Below, in pieces: positions 35,136 through 43,178 of a DNA stretch of 64,000 bases (positions within the stretch are counted from its first letter, which is position 1; each line of letters begins with the position of its first letter). The stretch is from Marispirochaeta sp963667435 (GTDB lineage: Bacteria > Spirochaetota > Spirochaetia > JC444 > Marispirochaetaceae): assembly GCA_963667435.1 (NCBI GenBank), contig OY763414.1:3472001-3536000 (forward strand), read 5' to 3'. Both the position numbers and the translations under genes were made by a program. The notes under the pieces are model-generated. The model ran no database searches, had not been told where the DNA came from, and was given only the letters and a program-made list of their open reading frames with translations.

Positions 35136-35669
35136 TTATACTTCAGCCATAATATCTTTATTCATTCCTACAAATGTTTCCACAACTATTGTTGTTGCTT
35201 CTTCTATAAGATCGGACTGCTCCTCGGCAGAGAGACTTTCCGGGCAGGCGACAATGGTGAATACCGGTGATGTCCTGCTTATGGGGCCTTTACTGAAGCT
35301 CAAGCATTTATCAGTCTCGGCATCCTCGGCAATGATACAGCCTTCCCGGGTTATTGAAGCGGGAACGTCGTTGCGAAAACCGATACTGGTATAGTCAATC
35401 TTGCGCTGTCCGCCTACAAGAGGCCCGATAGAAATAAGAGATCCGGAGTAGGTAAGAGCCAGTGCGCCGCGCTCATCATCTGCAGCAAAACTGCCCACCT
35501 CATCCATGCCCATCTCTATCATAGACTCATCAAAAGCCTCTTTTTTCTCAATCCATCCAGCTCCCAGGCGTGCAATGATATCTTCATCTGTTTCCAGGCC
35601 GAATGACTCGGCAACTTCATTCAGGTGCTTGTTGATGATTTCAGGCAGTTCAGTCATGGTTACATCCAT
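35136..35669 (-). CDS. conserved-looking cytoplasmic protein, unknown function
   Basis: 177 residues from the ATG at 35669, chosen for its GGAGGAAACC ribosome site; the open frame extends upstream without one and would overlap the FHA gene. The protein is acidic and soluble: an N-terminal helix (TELPEIINKHLNEVAESFGLE), then strands with GALALTYSGSLISIGPLVGG and YTSIGFRNDVPASI, a VFTIVACPESLSAEEQSDLIEEAT helix and a Met/Val-rich end. I do not recognise it. It is divergent from the FHA regulator gene at 35783, across 113 bases that may hold shared control. Confidence 0.7.
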   Translation of the reverse strand: MDVTMTELPEIINKHLNEVAESFGLETDEDIIARLGAGWIEKKEAFDESMIEMGMDEVGSFAADDERGALALTYSGSLISIGPLVGGQRKIDYTSIGFRNDVPASITREGCIIAEDAETDKCLSFSKGPISRTSPVFTIVACPESLSAEEQSDLIEEATTIVVETFVGMNKDIMAEV

Positions 35670-35782
35670 GGTTTCCTCCAGTAATTCTTGAAATATGATA
35701 CCTAATAGATATATCTTTTCTCCTGCCGGCGATATGTGCCGTTTGGTATGTTTTTCCTGAAAAGCGGTGGTATAAAATAAGT

Positions 35783-36358
35783 ATGTCAGTTTCGAAGAGC
35801 AGATCGCCTTCCCGCTGGTTCCTGAAGGGCCGGCTGGCCGATGGATCTCCCTGGACCATTCCAATCCGTGATTCCCGTTTTCTTATTGGCAGATCTGCAG
35901 ACTGTAGTTTGATTCTGGATTCCATGGAAGTCTCCAGACGCCATGCTTCAATCAGTACTGAAGCAGGAGAACTATATATTAATGACCTCGGAAGTCAGAA
36001 CGGTACTTTCCTGAATGGTTCTACCGTTGATTCCGGAAGGCTGCTGGAAAATCGGGATATTCTGAAGATCGGCAACCATGAGTTTATGGTCTGTGAAACT
36101 GAGCAACAGCGGGTTGAAGCAGTTAAGACACTTGTGGATGAGCGCGGAAACAGCCGCTTTGCGGACCGGTTTGGTCTCTCTGTCAGGGAAGAGGAGATAC
36201 TGTATCTGCTTATCCGGGGAGATTCGATGCAGGAGATTGCGCGGAAGCTGTATATTTCCCCGGGAACGGCGAAAAACCACGTTCTTAAAATCTATAAAAA
36301 GACAGGATGCCATTCAAAGATTGAGATTGCCAATGCCTACCGGGGGTATGCAGAATAA
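35783..36358 (+). CDS. FHA domain fused to LuxR-type DNA-binding domain
   Basis: 191 residues. An N-terminal FHA domain (about 25-105) has the phosphothreonine-binding pattern RFLIGRSADCSLIL, VSRRHASI and INDLGSQNGTFLNG. A C-terminal LuxR/GerE helix-turn-helix (about 130-190) has LSVREEEILYLLIRGDSMQEIARKLYISPGTAKNHVLKIYKK. FHA binds phosphothreonine, so this should be a transcription factor steered by Ser/Thr phosphorylation. The kinase/phosphatase cluster ends about 1.3 kb upstream, which makes it a possible reader, though this is inference. There is no receiver domain. Confidence 0.9.
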   Translation: MSVSKSRSPSRWFLKGRLADGSPWTIPIRDSRFLIGRSADCSLILDSMEVSRRHASISTEAGELYINDLGSQNGTFLNGSTVDSGRLLENRDILKIGNHEFMVCETEQQRVEAVKTLVDERGNSRFADRFGLSVREEEILYLLIRGDSMQEIARKLYISPGTAKNHVLKIYKKTGCHSKIEIANAYRGYAE

Positions 36359-36423
36359 CCTCCCGAATCCCGGCAACGTGATAAACATGCGATGAAGTTT
36401 TTTCCATGGTAGACTACCGATAT

Positions 36424-36579
36424 ATGAAAGCAGTGATATGTCGGGGTTATGGTGGATCGGAAATCCTATTTTACGGAGTGAAGCCTGTTCCTCTTTTCGC
36501 AGCAGTTGTTAAAGGCTTCTCTGGAGTAACAGAGAGTTTGTCGTCAATTATATTTTTTATATGTGAGGGAACTGAATGA
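36424..36579 (+). pseudogene. relic of an MDR/quinone-oxidoreductase N-terminus
   Basis: A 51-codon frame begins MKAVICRGYGGSEILFYGVK followed by PVP. This is the unmistakable opening of medium-chain dehydrogenase/quinone oxidoreductases (MKAxxxxxYGxPExLxxxxVxxPxP). It then changes to unrelated residues and stops at 36579, overlapping the next ATG. The catalytic and nucleotide-binding parts are absent, so it looks like a deletion remnant. Confidence 0.55.
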
Positions 36580-36773
36580 GTGACTCTGGTATGAAGGGCG
36601 AAAAGGATTCCTGGGCGGTAGGCGGCGGTCTCCTTCTCGGGTTGGGCATTGGTTTTATTTTTCTAACCAGGTCAGTGTTGATTTTTATCGGCCTTACAAT
36701 TGCCGGACTCGGGTTTGGTCTGGTTGTTACAGCTTTATTGTCGGCCTTTAAGGATAATAATTCCGGAGGCTGA
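36576..36773 (+). CDS. small glycine-zipper-like membrane protein
   Basis: 65 residues with two hydrophobic helices: AVGGGLLLGLGIGFIFL (about 14-30) and VLIFIGLTIAGLGFGLVVTALL (about 34-55). They are rich in GxxxG-type spacing. Short polar ends suggest an oligomeric inner-membrane protein. The start (GTGAGGGAACTGA upstream) overlaps the relic stop by four bases. It is followed at once by the GNAT gene (one base between stop and start). Confidence 0.65.
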   Translation: MSDSGMKGEKDSWAVGGGLLLGLGIGFIFLTRSVLIFIGLTIAGLGFGLVVTALLSAFKDNNSGG

Positions 36774-36774
36774 A

Positions 36775-37296
36775 GTGTTTATACGAAAATGTACCTCTGA
36801 TGACCTGACTGAGCTTATCCGTATCGGCCGGGAAACCTATTATGAAGCCTTTTATTCTCTCAATACCAGAGAAACTATGGATGTCTATTTAAATGAGGCA
36901 TTCAGCCGGGAAAAGATTCTAACTGAGCTTACTGAACCGGCTTCCAGGTTCTATTTCTGTTATTCTGATTCTAAGAATACTGTTCCTGCAGCATACTTCA
37001 AGATTAATCTGCCCTCAGCACAGACAGATCTGAATGAAGAAGGGTCTCTTGAGCTTGAAAGGATCTATGTCTGTAGTGAGTATCAGGGAACGGGTGTCGG
37101 AAAAATCATTATTGAAGAGGTTGTTAGGATTGCCCGTGCGGAAGGATTTAAGCGGATATGGCTGGGAGTCTGGAAGAAAAACTCAGGAGCGGTTATTTTT
37201 TACCATAAAATGGGGTTTGTAGTTACCGGAACTCACCGTTTCAGGATGGGTGATGAGCTGCAGTCTGATTATATTATGACCCGTGAGTTACTTTGA
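36775..37296 (+). CDS. GNAT family N-acetyltransferase
   Basis: 173 residues from the GTG at 36775 (GGAGGC nine bases upstream). Acetyl-CoA-binding motif A is clear: ELERIYVCSEYQGTGVGKIIIEEV, the Q/RxxGxG/A pattern. It is followed by GFKRIWLGVWKKNSGAVIFYHKMGFVVTG, which resembles the spermidine/spermine or ribosomal acetyltransferase end. The substrate cannot be predicted. A 195-base gap follows, in which a TM-like frame without a good start (37330-37480) may be a remnant. Confidence 0.88.
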   Translation: MFIRKCTSDDLTELIRIGRETYYEAFYSLNTRETMDVYLNEAFSREKILTELTEPASRFYFCYSDSKNTVPAAYFKINLPSAQTDLNEEGSLELERIYVCSEYQGTGVGKIIIEEVVRIARAEGFKRIWLGVWKKNSGAVIFYHKMGFVVTGTHRFRMGDELQSDYIMTRELL

Positions 37297-37491
37297 TCAG
37301 CTGATGCAGTGTGCAACTCTTTTTCTTATGAACAGCCTGGGGAAATCTTGCGACAGTAACGGTCCTGCAAAAATATCTGTTTACCCCGGTTACCATTATT
37401 CTATTTTTGTGTACCCTCAGACTGGCACTCAGAGAAGATGCCTTGTTCTTTCTGAAGCAAGATTCAATCGGTAGAAAACACGGGAGACATA

Positions 37492-38418
37492 ATGCTGCAA
37501 TCCATTTTCTCTACAATACTCGGTGTAATTATCCCCATTTCAATCCCTGTTCTTTGCGGGGTTATCCTGACGAAATTCAGAAACCTCCAGACAAAACCCC
37601 TGCTTACTGTAGCTCTCTATGTAATGAGTCCTGCAATTATCTTTAAGACACTGCTGAATGCTGAAATCAGTATGGGTGATTTTTATCTGGTTCTTGCGTT
37701 CACCCTGTTGAATGTGTTTCTGTTATGGGTTGTCGCCAAATTGACAGCCCGATTGTTCCGGCTGGATGAAGCGGAAACGGCAGGACTGACTCTTGTTTCC
37801 ACCCTTACAAACTGCGTAAATTATGGCCTTCCACTTATTCTTCTTGCCTTCGGCGAGGCGGGACTTGCCAGGGCGTCGGTGTATGTGGTGCTTATGATGA
37901 TCCTCACTCACACCGTGGGAATCTATTTTGCCGCCCGGTCACAGTTTTCCGGAAAAAACGCTCTGAAGTCGGTATTTTCCCTGCCGGCAGCCTATGCGGC
38001 CCTGGCGGCAATTCTTCTGCGGGTAACCGGGCTGGATCTGCCCGCTGGTATTGCCAGGGGTGTTGAACTTCTCTCCGACGGCTATTCCCCGGTGGTTCTG
38101 ATCATTCTCGGTGCCCAGATGGTGGGAGTTAAAGCCTCAGGCCTTGCCAGGGAGGGGCGCATTGCCTTCTCTGCTGGTTTGCTTATCCGGATGGTTCTTG
38201 CGCCGCTGATTGCACTGATTCTCCTGTCGGTGCTGCGGATAGACGGACTGTTGCGGTCGGTATTGTTTATTGAGGCATCTCTGCCGGTGGCGATCAACGC
38301 GGTGATTCTGGCAGAACGTTTCGACGCGGCGGAAAAAACGGTCTCCAACACCATCCTCTGGTCGACCCTGCTCTCTTTTGCGGTTCTGCCTTTTCTTATT
38401 GTCTGGGTAGCGGGATAA
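37492..38418 (+). CDS. AEC-family transporter (auxin efflux carrier-like)
   Basis: 308 residues with about ten TM helices in two halves. It opens IFSTILGVIIPISIPVLCGVIL and has the N-terminal-half LVSTLTNCVNYGLPLILLAFGEAGLARASVY, with the conserved NxxNxGxP-like block, and SPVVLIILGAQM at the start of the second half. Bacterial AEC proteins export or import organic acids such as malate; the substrate here is unknown. GGGAG precedes the ATG. Confidence 0.9.
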   Translation: MLQSIFSTILGVIIPISIPVLCGVILTKFRNLQTKPLLTVALYVMSPAIIFKTLLNAEISMGDFYLVLAFTLLNVFLLWVVAKLTARLFRLDEAETAGLTLVSTLTNCVNYGLPLILLAFGEAGLARASVYVVLMMILTHTVGIYFAARSQFSGKNALKSVFSLPAAYAALAAILLRVTGLDLPAGIARGVELLSDGYSPVVLIILGAQMVGVKASGLAREGRIAFSAGLLIRMVLAPLIALILLSVLRIDGLLRSVLFIEASLPVAINAVILAERFDAAEKTVSNTILWSTLLSFAVLPFLIVWVAG

Positions 38419-38520
38419 AATCCTGCACAGATGAACAGCTTCGGATGCCAGGATTGTTCCCGAAAAGGTTTGCGGTCAAAATGAGGGAGGGATCTTCCTT
38501 CTGAACAGTCGGAAAAGCCT

Positions 38521-39024
38521 CTACAGATAAACTACCAGATCGTCCAGGGGGCGCCGGTTCTTTACCGGCGGTTCCTTGTCCGGGTAGCCAACAGGCGTAA
38601 ATGCTAATGGTTCCCAGTCGGGCCCGAGTCCGGCGAACTCCCTCGCTTTATCCGGATCAAAGGCGCCAATCCAGCAAGTACCAAGACCAATGGAGGCGGC
38701 TGCAAGAATAATGTGGTCCATCACTATGCTTGCATCCACATCGGCATAGTTCTTATTGTCCATTCTGGACCATGCATCCGAGGGGCTGGTGAAAACACCG
38801 AGTACATAAGGTGCGGCGGTAAAGAATGATCTGGGATAGATCGCCTTCAATGCCTCCTGGTGGTCGGCAGTCCTGATAACCACAACTTTAAATGGCTGGA
38901 GATTACAGGCGGTGGGAGCCAGCCGGGCAGCTTCAAGAATTGTATTCAGCTTTTCCTGCTCCACCGGAGCATCGGTATATCTGCGAACGCTGAATCGTGT
39001 TTTTATTACTTCAAGACAGTCCAT
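38521..39024 (-). CDS. nitroreductase family FMN enzyme
   Basis: 167 residues. VIKTRFSVRRYTDAPV (FMN phosphate-binding RxSxRxY/F), APTACNLQPFKVVVI, SIVMDHIILAAASIGLGTCWIGAF and LAFTPVGYPDKEP are classic nitroreductase blocks. It should be an NAD(P)H- and FMN-dependent dimer. GGAGG stands before the ATG at 39024. It lies 45 bases after the truncated reductase relic. Confidence 0.92.
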   Translation of the reverse strand: MDCLEVIKTRFSVRRYTDAPVEQEKLNTILEAARLAPTACNLQPFKVVVIRTADHQEALKAIYPRSFFTAAPYVLGVFTSPSDAWSRMDNKNYADVDASIVMDHIILAAASIGLGTCWIGAFDPDKAREFAGLGPDWEPLAFTPVGYPDKEPPVKNRRPLDDLVVYL

Positions 39025-39068
39025 GGGAACCTCCGTATCGTACAGTAGACAATTTCCTTCCGACTATG

Positions 39069-39329
39069 TCAAAGGGGCATGTCCCGGATGTAGCGGATAA
39101 CTTCCCGGTCCAGGCAGTGTTCGTGCCAGGATTTTTTAGTCAGGAATCTGTTGACCCTTTCCGGGTTCAGGGGCAGGGCAAGGGAAATAACCGATTGAGC
39201 TCCCGGCAACAGATACTCAGGATCTCCGGAAGGGGGTGCGTTTTTCAGCCGTTCCGTCGAGGCAAAACCTGCCATACAGCCATGTTGTTTCGCAGTGCTC
39301 TTCACTAACTCCTCAAGTCCGCTTATCAT
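39069..39329 (-). pseudogene. truncated QueG-like/4Fe-4S reductase N-terminus
   Basis: 86 residues: ISGLEELVKSTAKQHGC, then GFASTERLKNAPPSGDPEYLL and PGAQSVISLALPLN. This matches only the first roughly 85 residues of epoxyqueuosine-reductase-like/cobalamin iron-sulfur proteins, which run to about 250-350 residues. No ferredoxin cysteine motifs follow; after the stop the nitroreductase gene begins. Likely a deletion remnant, though a short stand-alone protein cannot be excluded. Confidence 0.6.
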
Positions 39330-39409
39330 ATGTCCATGGTTCTTTAATTAATGATGCACGTCAAGGAGCGGAGGATGCTGTCTGATACCGCCGGGGAGAG
39401 ATTTACTGT

Positions 39410-39859
39410 ATGGCAATAGCGGAGATACTGAAAAGGGACATAATCAAGGCTCCTCTTGAGAGTTCGGAAAAGAGTGATGTAATCCGTGAGCTGGTAAACA
39501 TCCTGCACGAGGCAGATCTTATTGACGATTCCGAGGCAGCTTTTGAGGTGGTTGCCAAACGGGAAGAATCGGGAAGTACAGGCCTGGGCATGGGTATTGC
39601 TGTTCCGCATGCAAAAACAGATATGGTTCCGGGGTTTACCCTTGCGCTGGGGGTGGCTCCGGAGGGGATTGATTTTGATTCTCTTGACGGCCAGCCGGCG
39701 AAACTTTTTTTTCTTATTCTTGTTCCCCCGAATCAACCGGGCCCTCACAGTGACGCTCTTATGGAAATAGCACAGATTTCAATGAATACCCCTCTGCTGA
39801 ATACTCTCTGCTCTGCTGAATCACCAGAAGAGGTACTGGAGGCTTTTTCGCAAAGCTGA
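39410..39859 (+). CDS. PTS EIIA fructose/nitrogen-type protein, copy 1
   Basis: 149 residues, a single EIIA domain. It has AIAEILKRDIIKAPLESSEK, the phosphoacceptor His in GIAVPHAKTDM (about residue 66), and FDSLDGQPAKLFFLILVPPN. There is no linked EIIB/EIIC permease, so it is probably regulatory, like PtsN. GGGGAGAG precedes the ATG. A close paralogue lies at 50963-51409, on the far side of the V-type ATPase. It is followed by the SpoA-like trio 75 bases downstream. Confidence 0.92.
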   Translation: MAIAEILKRDIIKAPLESSEKSDVIRELVNILHEADLIDDSEAAFEVVAKREESGSTGLGMGIAVPHAKTDMVPGFTLALGVAPEGIDFDSLDGQPAKLFFLILVPPNQPGPHSDALMEIAQISMNTPLLNTLCSAESPEEVLEAFSQS

Positions 39860-39934
39860 GAGGCTGTTTTCTCCGGGTTTAACTGTTTCATTCTCATATC
39901 TGGTGTAGAATTAAATAAGTTAATGGAGTTGTAT

Positions 39935-40138
39935 ATGAAAGAAGTTAATAAAATCCCCTCTCTTTCGGCTCTCCTTATTCTGGATGATGAGCCCGTATCT
40001 GAAGATTCCGCTGATACATACAAATCTCTGCATGGTAAAGGTGCCTCCCTGGAGGTCGGCGGCAGTATTGTTGCCCGGGGACGTATAAAGAGACGATTTG
40101 GAAAGCTAAATTTCGTGGTGCAGGAGGTTTATCAATGA
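39935..40138 (+). CDS. short protein with SpoA-like end
   Basis: 67 residues from the ATG at 39935 (GGAG upstream). The C-terminal half, GASLEVGGSIVARGRIKRRFG followed by KLNFVVQEVY, resembles the closing strands of SpoA domains (VxVGGxxxAxGxVxxxxGxxxVxIxEV) but lacks the N-terminal strands. The stop overlaps the FliN-like start in an ATGA junction, so they are translated together. The assignment is a motif reading only. Confidence 0.6.
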   Translation: MKEVNKIPSLSALLILDDEPVSEDSADTYKSLHGKGASLEVGGSIVARGRIKRRFGKLNFVVQEVYQ

Positions 40139-40389
40139 GAAAGAAGGGAATTCATCAGGTAACTGTGCCTCTTGAAGTAAGTCTCGGTGCAAAGGATCTT
40201 ACTCTCGAGCAGGCTGCTTTAATACAAACAGGATCCATTGTCGAGCTTGATTCATGTGCCGGTGAACCGGTTGAAGTTCGTCTTGCCGGGGAGACTGTCG
40301 CCTTTGGTGAAGTTGTTGTTATTGATGAAAAATTCGGTGTGCGCATTACCGGACTCTTGTCCGGGGGTAGTGCCGGTGAAAAGGTCTGA
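40135..40389 (+). CDS. FliN-like SpoA-domain protein
   Basis: 84 residues, a single SpoA domain: HQVTVPLEVSLGAKDLTLEQAALIQTG as the opening (VxVPVEVxLGxxxLxLxxxxxLxxG), then VELDSCAGEPVEVRLAG and VVVIDEKFGVRI at the end. Such domains form the lower ring of the flagellar switch or the sorting platform of type III secretion. It is shorter than usual FliN (about 110-140 residues). It overlaps both neighbours. Confidence 0.82.
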   Translation: MRKKGIHQVTVPLEVSLGAKDLTLEQAALIQTGSIVELDSCAGEPVEVRLAGETVAFGEVVVIDEKFGVRITGLLSGGSAGEKV

Positions 40390-41698
40390 AATAATTGGAA
40401 CCTGCGGCCCCGACAGGGACGTAGGCATCAAGCAATATGATTTCCGACGACCGGATAAATTTTCCAGAAAACAGATTCGCTCGCTGTCTATTATTCATGA
40501 ACAGGCCGTCAGGGATCTGACTCGGAACCTTTCTGCTCTGCTTGGCCGGGAAGCGGTTGTTCGGCTTGAGATGGTCGATCAGATGACTTTTGATGAATTC
40601 CTCTCTCTGTGCCCGGAGGGACCGGGTGTCTATTCTATATACGGAGATAGCAGTACTTCTGTTTCGTCGCTTGTCCATTACTCCAACTCTCTCAGCATGA
40701 ATTTCCTCCATTGCCTCTGCGGCGGAGCCGGGTCGATACAGGCTCCGGATAAAGATCTTTCCGATATGGAGCTCTCCCTCTTTGAAGGTGTCTGCCTGCC
40801 CGTTTCTTCCAGCCTGTCCAGGGCCTGGAAAATAGCAGATGTTACCTGGCCGTGTTTGCGGCAGCTTGAAACGAATAAGCTTTTTGTCTCGTTTTTACCA
40901 CCGGGGGAGATGATTGTGTATCTGCGCCTGGGAATTCGGATTGAGGGGCTGAAGGAACATATTGATATAGCCCTTCCGTATCTGTTTCTGCAAACTCACC
41001 TGCAGAAGCTTACCCCTTCTTCTCTTTACCGGGATACTTCTGCCGGTGCAAAACAGAATGGAGGAGAACGGGTGGTAAAGCCTCAATGTGAAAGGGTAAT
41101 TCCCATGCCCGGAATGGATTCTGAAACCCTGTATGCCTTGAAGCCCAGATTATGTCTGAGGATTCCTCTGAGTAGAAAGGGTGTCCAGATGCGTACCGGC
41201 GGAGTAATCGGCGCAGATCCCGGTTCTCAGGTTACTGTAGGGATCCTCCCGGCAGAATCTCAACATACACTTCCTGTCCCGGAAGAATCTGTTTCTCACC
41301 GTCAGGACAATTACGACGATTTGCTCAATGCCGTGGCAGAACTTCCTGAAGATTCAGCGGAGTTGATATTCAGGACTCTCCAGCCGATTCTTCCGCAGAT
41401 ACAGGCGGCGGTTATTTCTCTTCTATCATCGAAGAGTGCCGCGGCGGTTTTAAACCTGTATTATCCAGAGAAAGCTGCGGAACTCCTTCAGCGTTTGTCT
41501 GAGCTGCGTATACCTGATATCAGTATACATCAGGAACTTGCCGGTTCTTTTATGAGAATACTGACCCTGCAGAGAGACCCCTCCCCGACAAGCCCCCGGG
41601 GATCGACACAGGCTGCTGATATTCTGCAGTATACCGATGCTCAAGTCAGGGAAGCATTCATGCGTCTTGATTCCGGACGGGATTCTCGCCAGCGCTGA
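40376..41698 (+). CDS. FliM-like protein with FliG-like C-terminal segment
   Basis: 440 residues from the GTG at 40376 (GGGGG about 8 bases upstream); GTG at 40370 is also possible. The first half is FliM-like: QYDFRRPDKFSRKQIRSLSIIHEQAV, NLSALLGREAVVRLE, QMTFDEFLSLCPE, a CLCGGAGS motif and GEMIVYLRLGIRIEGLKEHIDIALPY. The N-terminal CheY-binding LSQxEIDxLL motif is missing. A weakened SpoA-like stretch follows (PRLCLRIPLSRKGVQ). The last part includes LLSSKSAAAVLNLYYPEKAAELLQRL, like the FliG segments that carry ALxLxxLxPEKAAxVL. This is not a standard FliM and suggests a specialised switch component. The V-ATPase operon starts 64 bases later. Confidence 0.75.
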   Translation: MKRSEIIGTCGPDRDVGIKQYDFRRPDKFSRKQIRSLSIIHEQAVRDLTRNLSALLGREAVVRLEMVDQMTFDEFLSLCPEGPGVYSIYGDSSTSVSSLVHYSNSLSMNFLHCLCGGAGSIQAPDKDLSDMELSLFEGVCLPVSSSLSRAWKIADVTWPCLRQLETNKLFVSFLPPGEMIVYLRLGIRIEGLKEHIDIALPYLFLQTHLQKLTPSSLYRDTSAGAKQNGGERVVKPQCERVIPMPGMDSETLYALKPRLCLRIPLSRKGVQMRTGGVIGADPGSQVTVGILPAESQHTLPVPEESVSHRQDNYDDLLNAVAELPEDSAELIFRTLQPILPQIQAAVISLLSSKSAAAVLNLYYPEKAAELLQRLSELRIPDISIHQELAGSFMRILTLQRDPSPTSPRGSTQAADILQYTDAQVREAFMRLDSGRDSRQR

Positions 41699-41762
41699 TT
41701 TCTGCCTGTTTTCCCCTTCCAAAAAATTTGTGTGCTTGTTCTGAGACAAAAGCCGGGGTATC

Positions 41763-42107
41763 ATGATGATACGGTTATTTATGAACGAGATTATCGGAAA
41801 AGTACAACAAACCGAACAGGAAGCTCAGGACATCATCTCTGCGGCGCAGGCGGAAGCCCAGCAACTTCTGCAGCAGAGCAGCAGGGCTGCTGCGTCCCTC
41901 ATTGCCGATGCGAAGAAATCCGCAGACGCCGAAGTAAGGGAAACCGCTGTCAATGCACGGGAGGAAGCCGATCTTCTGCGCAGGGATCTGCTGGAGACAG
42001 CGGCGAAGCAGGCGGGGCTCTCTCTTGAAGAACGGGGTATAGATGTTCCTTCGGTTATTGATGCACTGACACGCCGGGTACTGCATGCACGGCTGCCGGG
42101 GGATTGA
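41763..42107 (+). CDS. V-type ATPase peripheral stalk subunit H/G
   Basis: 114 residues. It has a long Ala/Gln/Glu-rich coiled coil (EQEAQDIISAAQAEAQQLLQQ, then AKKSADAEVRETAVNAREEADLL), the character of the H (AhaH/NtpF) or G stalk subunits. The start could be the ATG at 41763 or 41781; the first has GGGG upstream. It is the first gene of the ATPase operon, three bases from subunit C. Confidence 0.78.
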   Translation: MMIRLFMNEIIGKVQQTEQEAQDIISAAQAEAQQLLQQSSRAAASLIADAKKSADAEVRETAVNAREEADLLRRDLLETAAKQAGLSLEERGIDVPSVIDALTRRVLHARLPGD

Positions 42108-42110
42108 CCC

Positions 42111-43178
42111 GTGGCAGGCAGCAGACTGGAACGCTATGCATTCATCAACGCCAAACTCAAGACGCGTTTAAGCACCTTGCTGCCGGATGATTTCTTTTCC
42201 CGTCTTATCCGCACCTCTACTCTGAACGAGGCTGTTCAGCAGCTCCGGGATACTGAATTCAGCTCTGTGGCACAGGTATATGAGGCTACAGGAGATCTTA
42301 AATCAGGGGAGCTCGAACTTTTTTCCCTGGAAGCTGAGCTCTTTCGGGGAGTAAGGAAGCTTCTCTCCGGTGATCTTCTCTCCTTCCTGGATGCTCTGTT
42401 CCGGAGGCTCGAGATTGATAACCTGAAAGCAGGACTCCGGCTCTGGCTCGACAGAAATATCCGTAAACGGGACATAAGTACACCGCTTGGATACCTTTAC
42501 AGGGAGAGGCTTGTGGATGAGTACGATATCGGCAGGCTCATTCAGGCTCCGGATATTGACGGACTGCAGCAGGCCCTTGCCGGGACACCTTATCGGGATA
42601 TACTCGCCCGTATGGAGGACTCCTTTGCTCAGAATCCATCCATGTTTTCTCTGGAGACAGCCCTGGACCGGTTCTATTATCACGGGATCTACCAGGCTGC
42701 AGGACAGCTTGATTCGGCGGATCGAACAATTGTTGCACGAATGGTTGGAACAGATATCGACCTTCAGAATCTGGCTCGAATGTTCCGTTTTTCCGGTTTT
42801 TACCAGATGAACCCTGAGGAGATCAGGCCTCACCTGATTCCTGGAGGGCTGCGGCTTCCCATGGATCTCATTGTAGAAGCCGGACGCAGTCAGGATAACC
42901 GGCAGATCCCGGAGGCTGTTACTGCAGGGTATCCGGAAATTGGTGCCCTCAGCAGTGTCAGGGGAGAAGATATGTCTTCCCGGCTGCTGCTGGTGGAAGG
43001 GCTGCTTCAGCAGATTCTTTCCCGTGAGATTTCAAGACTCCTTTCGGGGTATCCCTTTACCGTCGGTATTATGCTGGCATATTTCAGCCTGAAACACCGG
43101 GAGATTAAGCGGCTCTGTGCTGTTCTGAATGCCAAATCATACGGGATGGGTGAAGAGGCCATGGGAGAGCTCGTATGA
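42111..43178 (+). CDS. atpC: V-type ATPase subunit C
   Basis: 355 residues from the GTG at 42111. The helical pattern of AtpC/NtpC: RYAFINAKLKTRLSTLL at the start, FRRLEIDNLKAGLRLWLDR near residue 105, and IMLAYFSLKHREIKRLCAVL at the end. It connects the central stalk to the membrane ring. Overlap of four bases with subunit I. Confidence 0.9.
   Translation: MAGSRLERYAFINAKLKTRLSTLLPDDFFSRLIRTSTLNEAVQQLRDTEFSSVAQVYEATGDLKSGELELFSLEAELFRGVRKLLSGDLLSFLDALFRRLEIDNLKAGLRLWLDRNIRKRDISTPLGYLYRERLVDEYDIGRLIQAPDIDGLQQALAGTPYRDILARMEDSFAQNPSMFSLETALDRFYYHGIYQAAGQLDSADRTIVARMVGTDIDLQNLARMFRFSGFYQMNPEEIRPHLIPGGLRLPMDLIVEAGRSQDNRQIPEAVTAGYPEIGALSSVRGEDMSSRLLLVEGLLQQILSREISRLLSGYPFTVGIMLAYFSLKHREIKRLCAVLNAKSYGMGEEAMGELV

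Noticed and set aside
37297..37491. Small gene in the gap before the AEC transporter
   Set aside because: Hydrophobic codons are present in one frame, but there is no start with a ribosome site; it may be a remnant and is mentioned only with the GNAT gene.
39410..39859. EIIA as part of a fructose uptake permease
   Set aside because: It is a single EIIA domain with no EIIB or EIIC gene near either copy.
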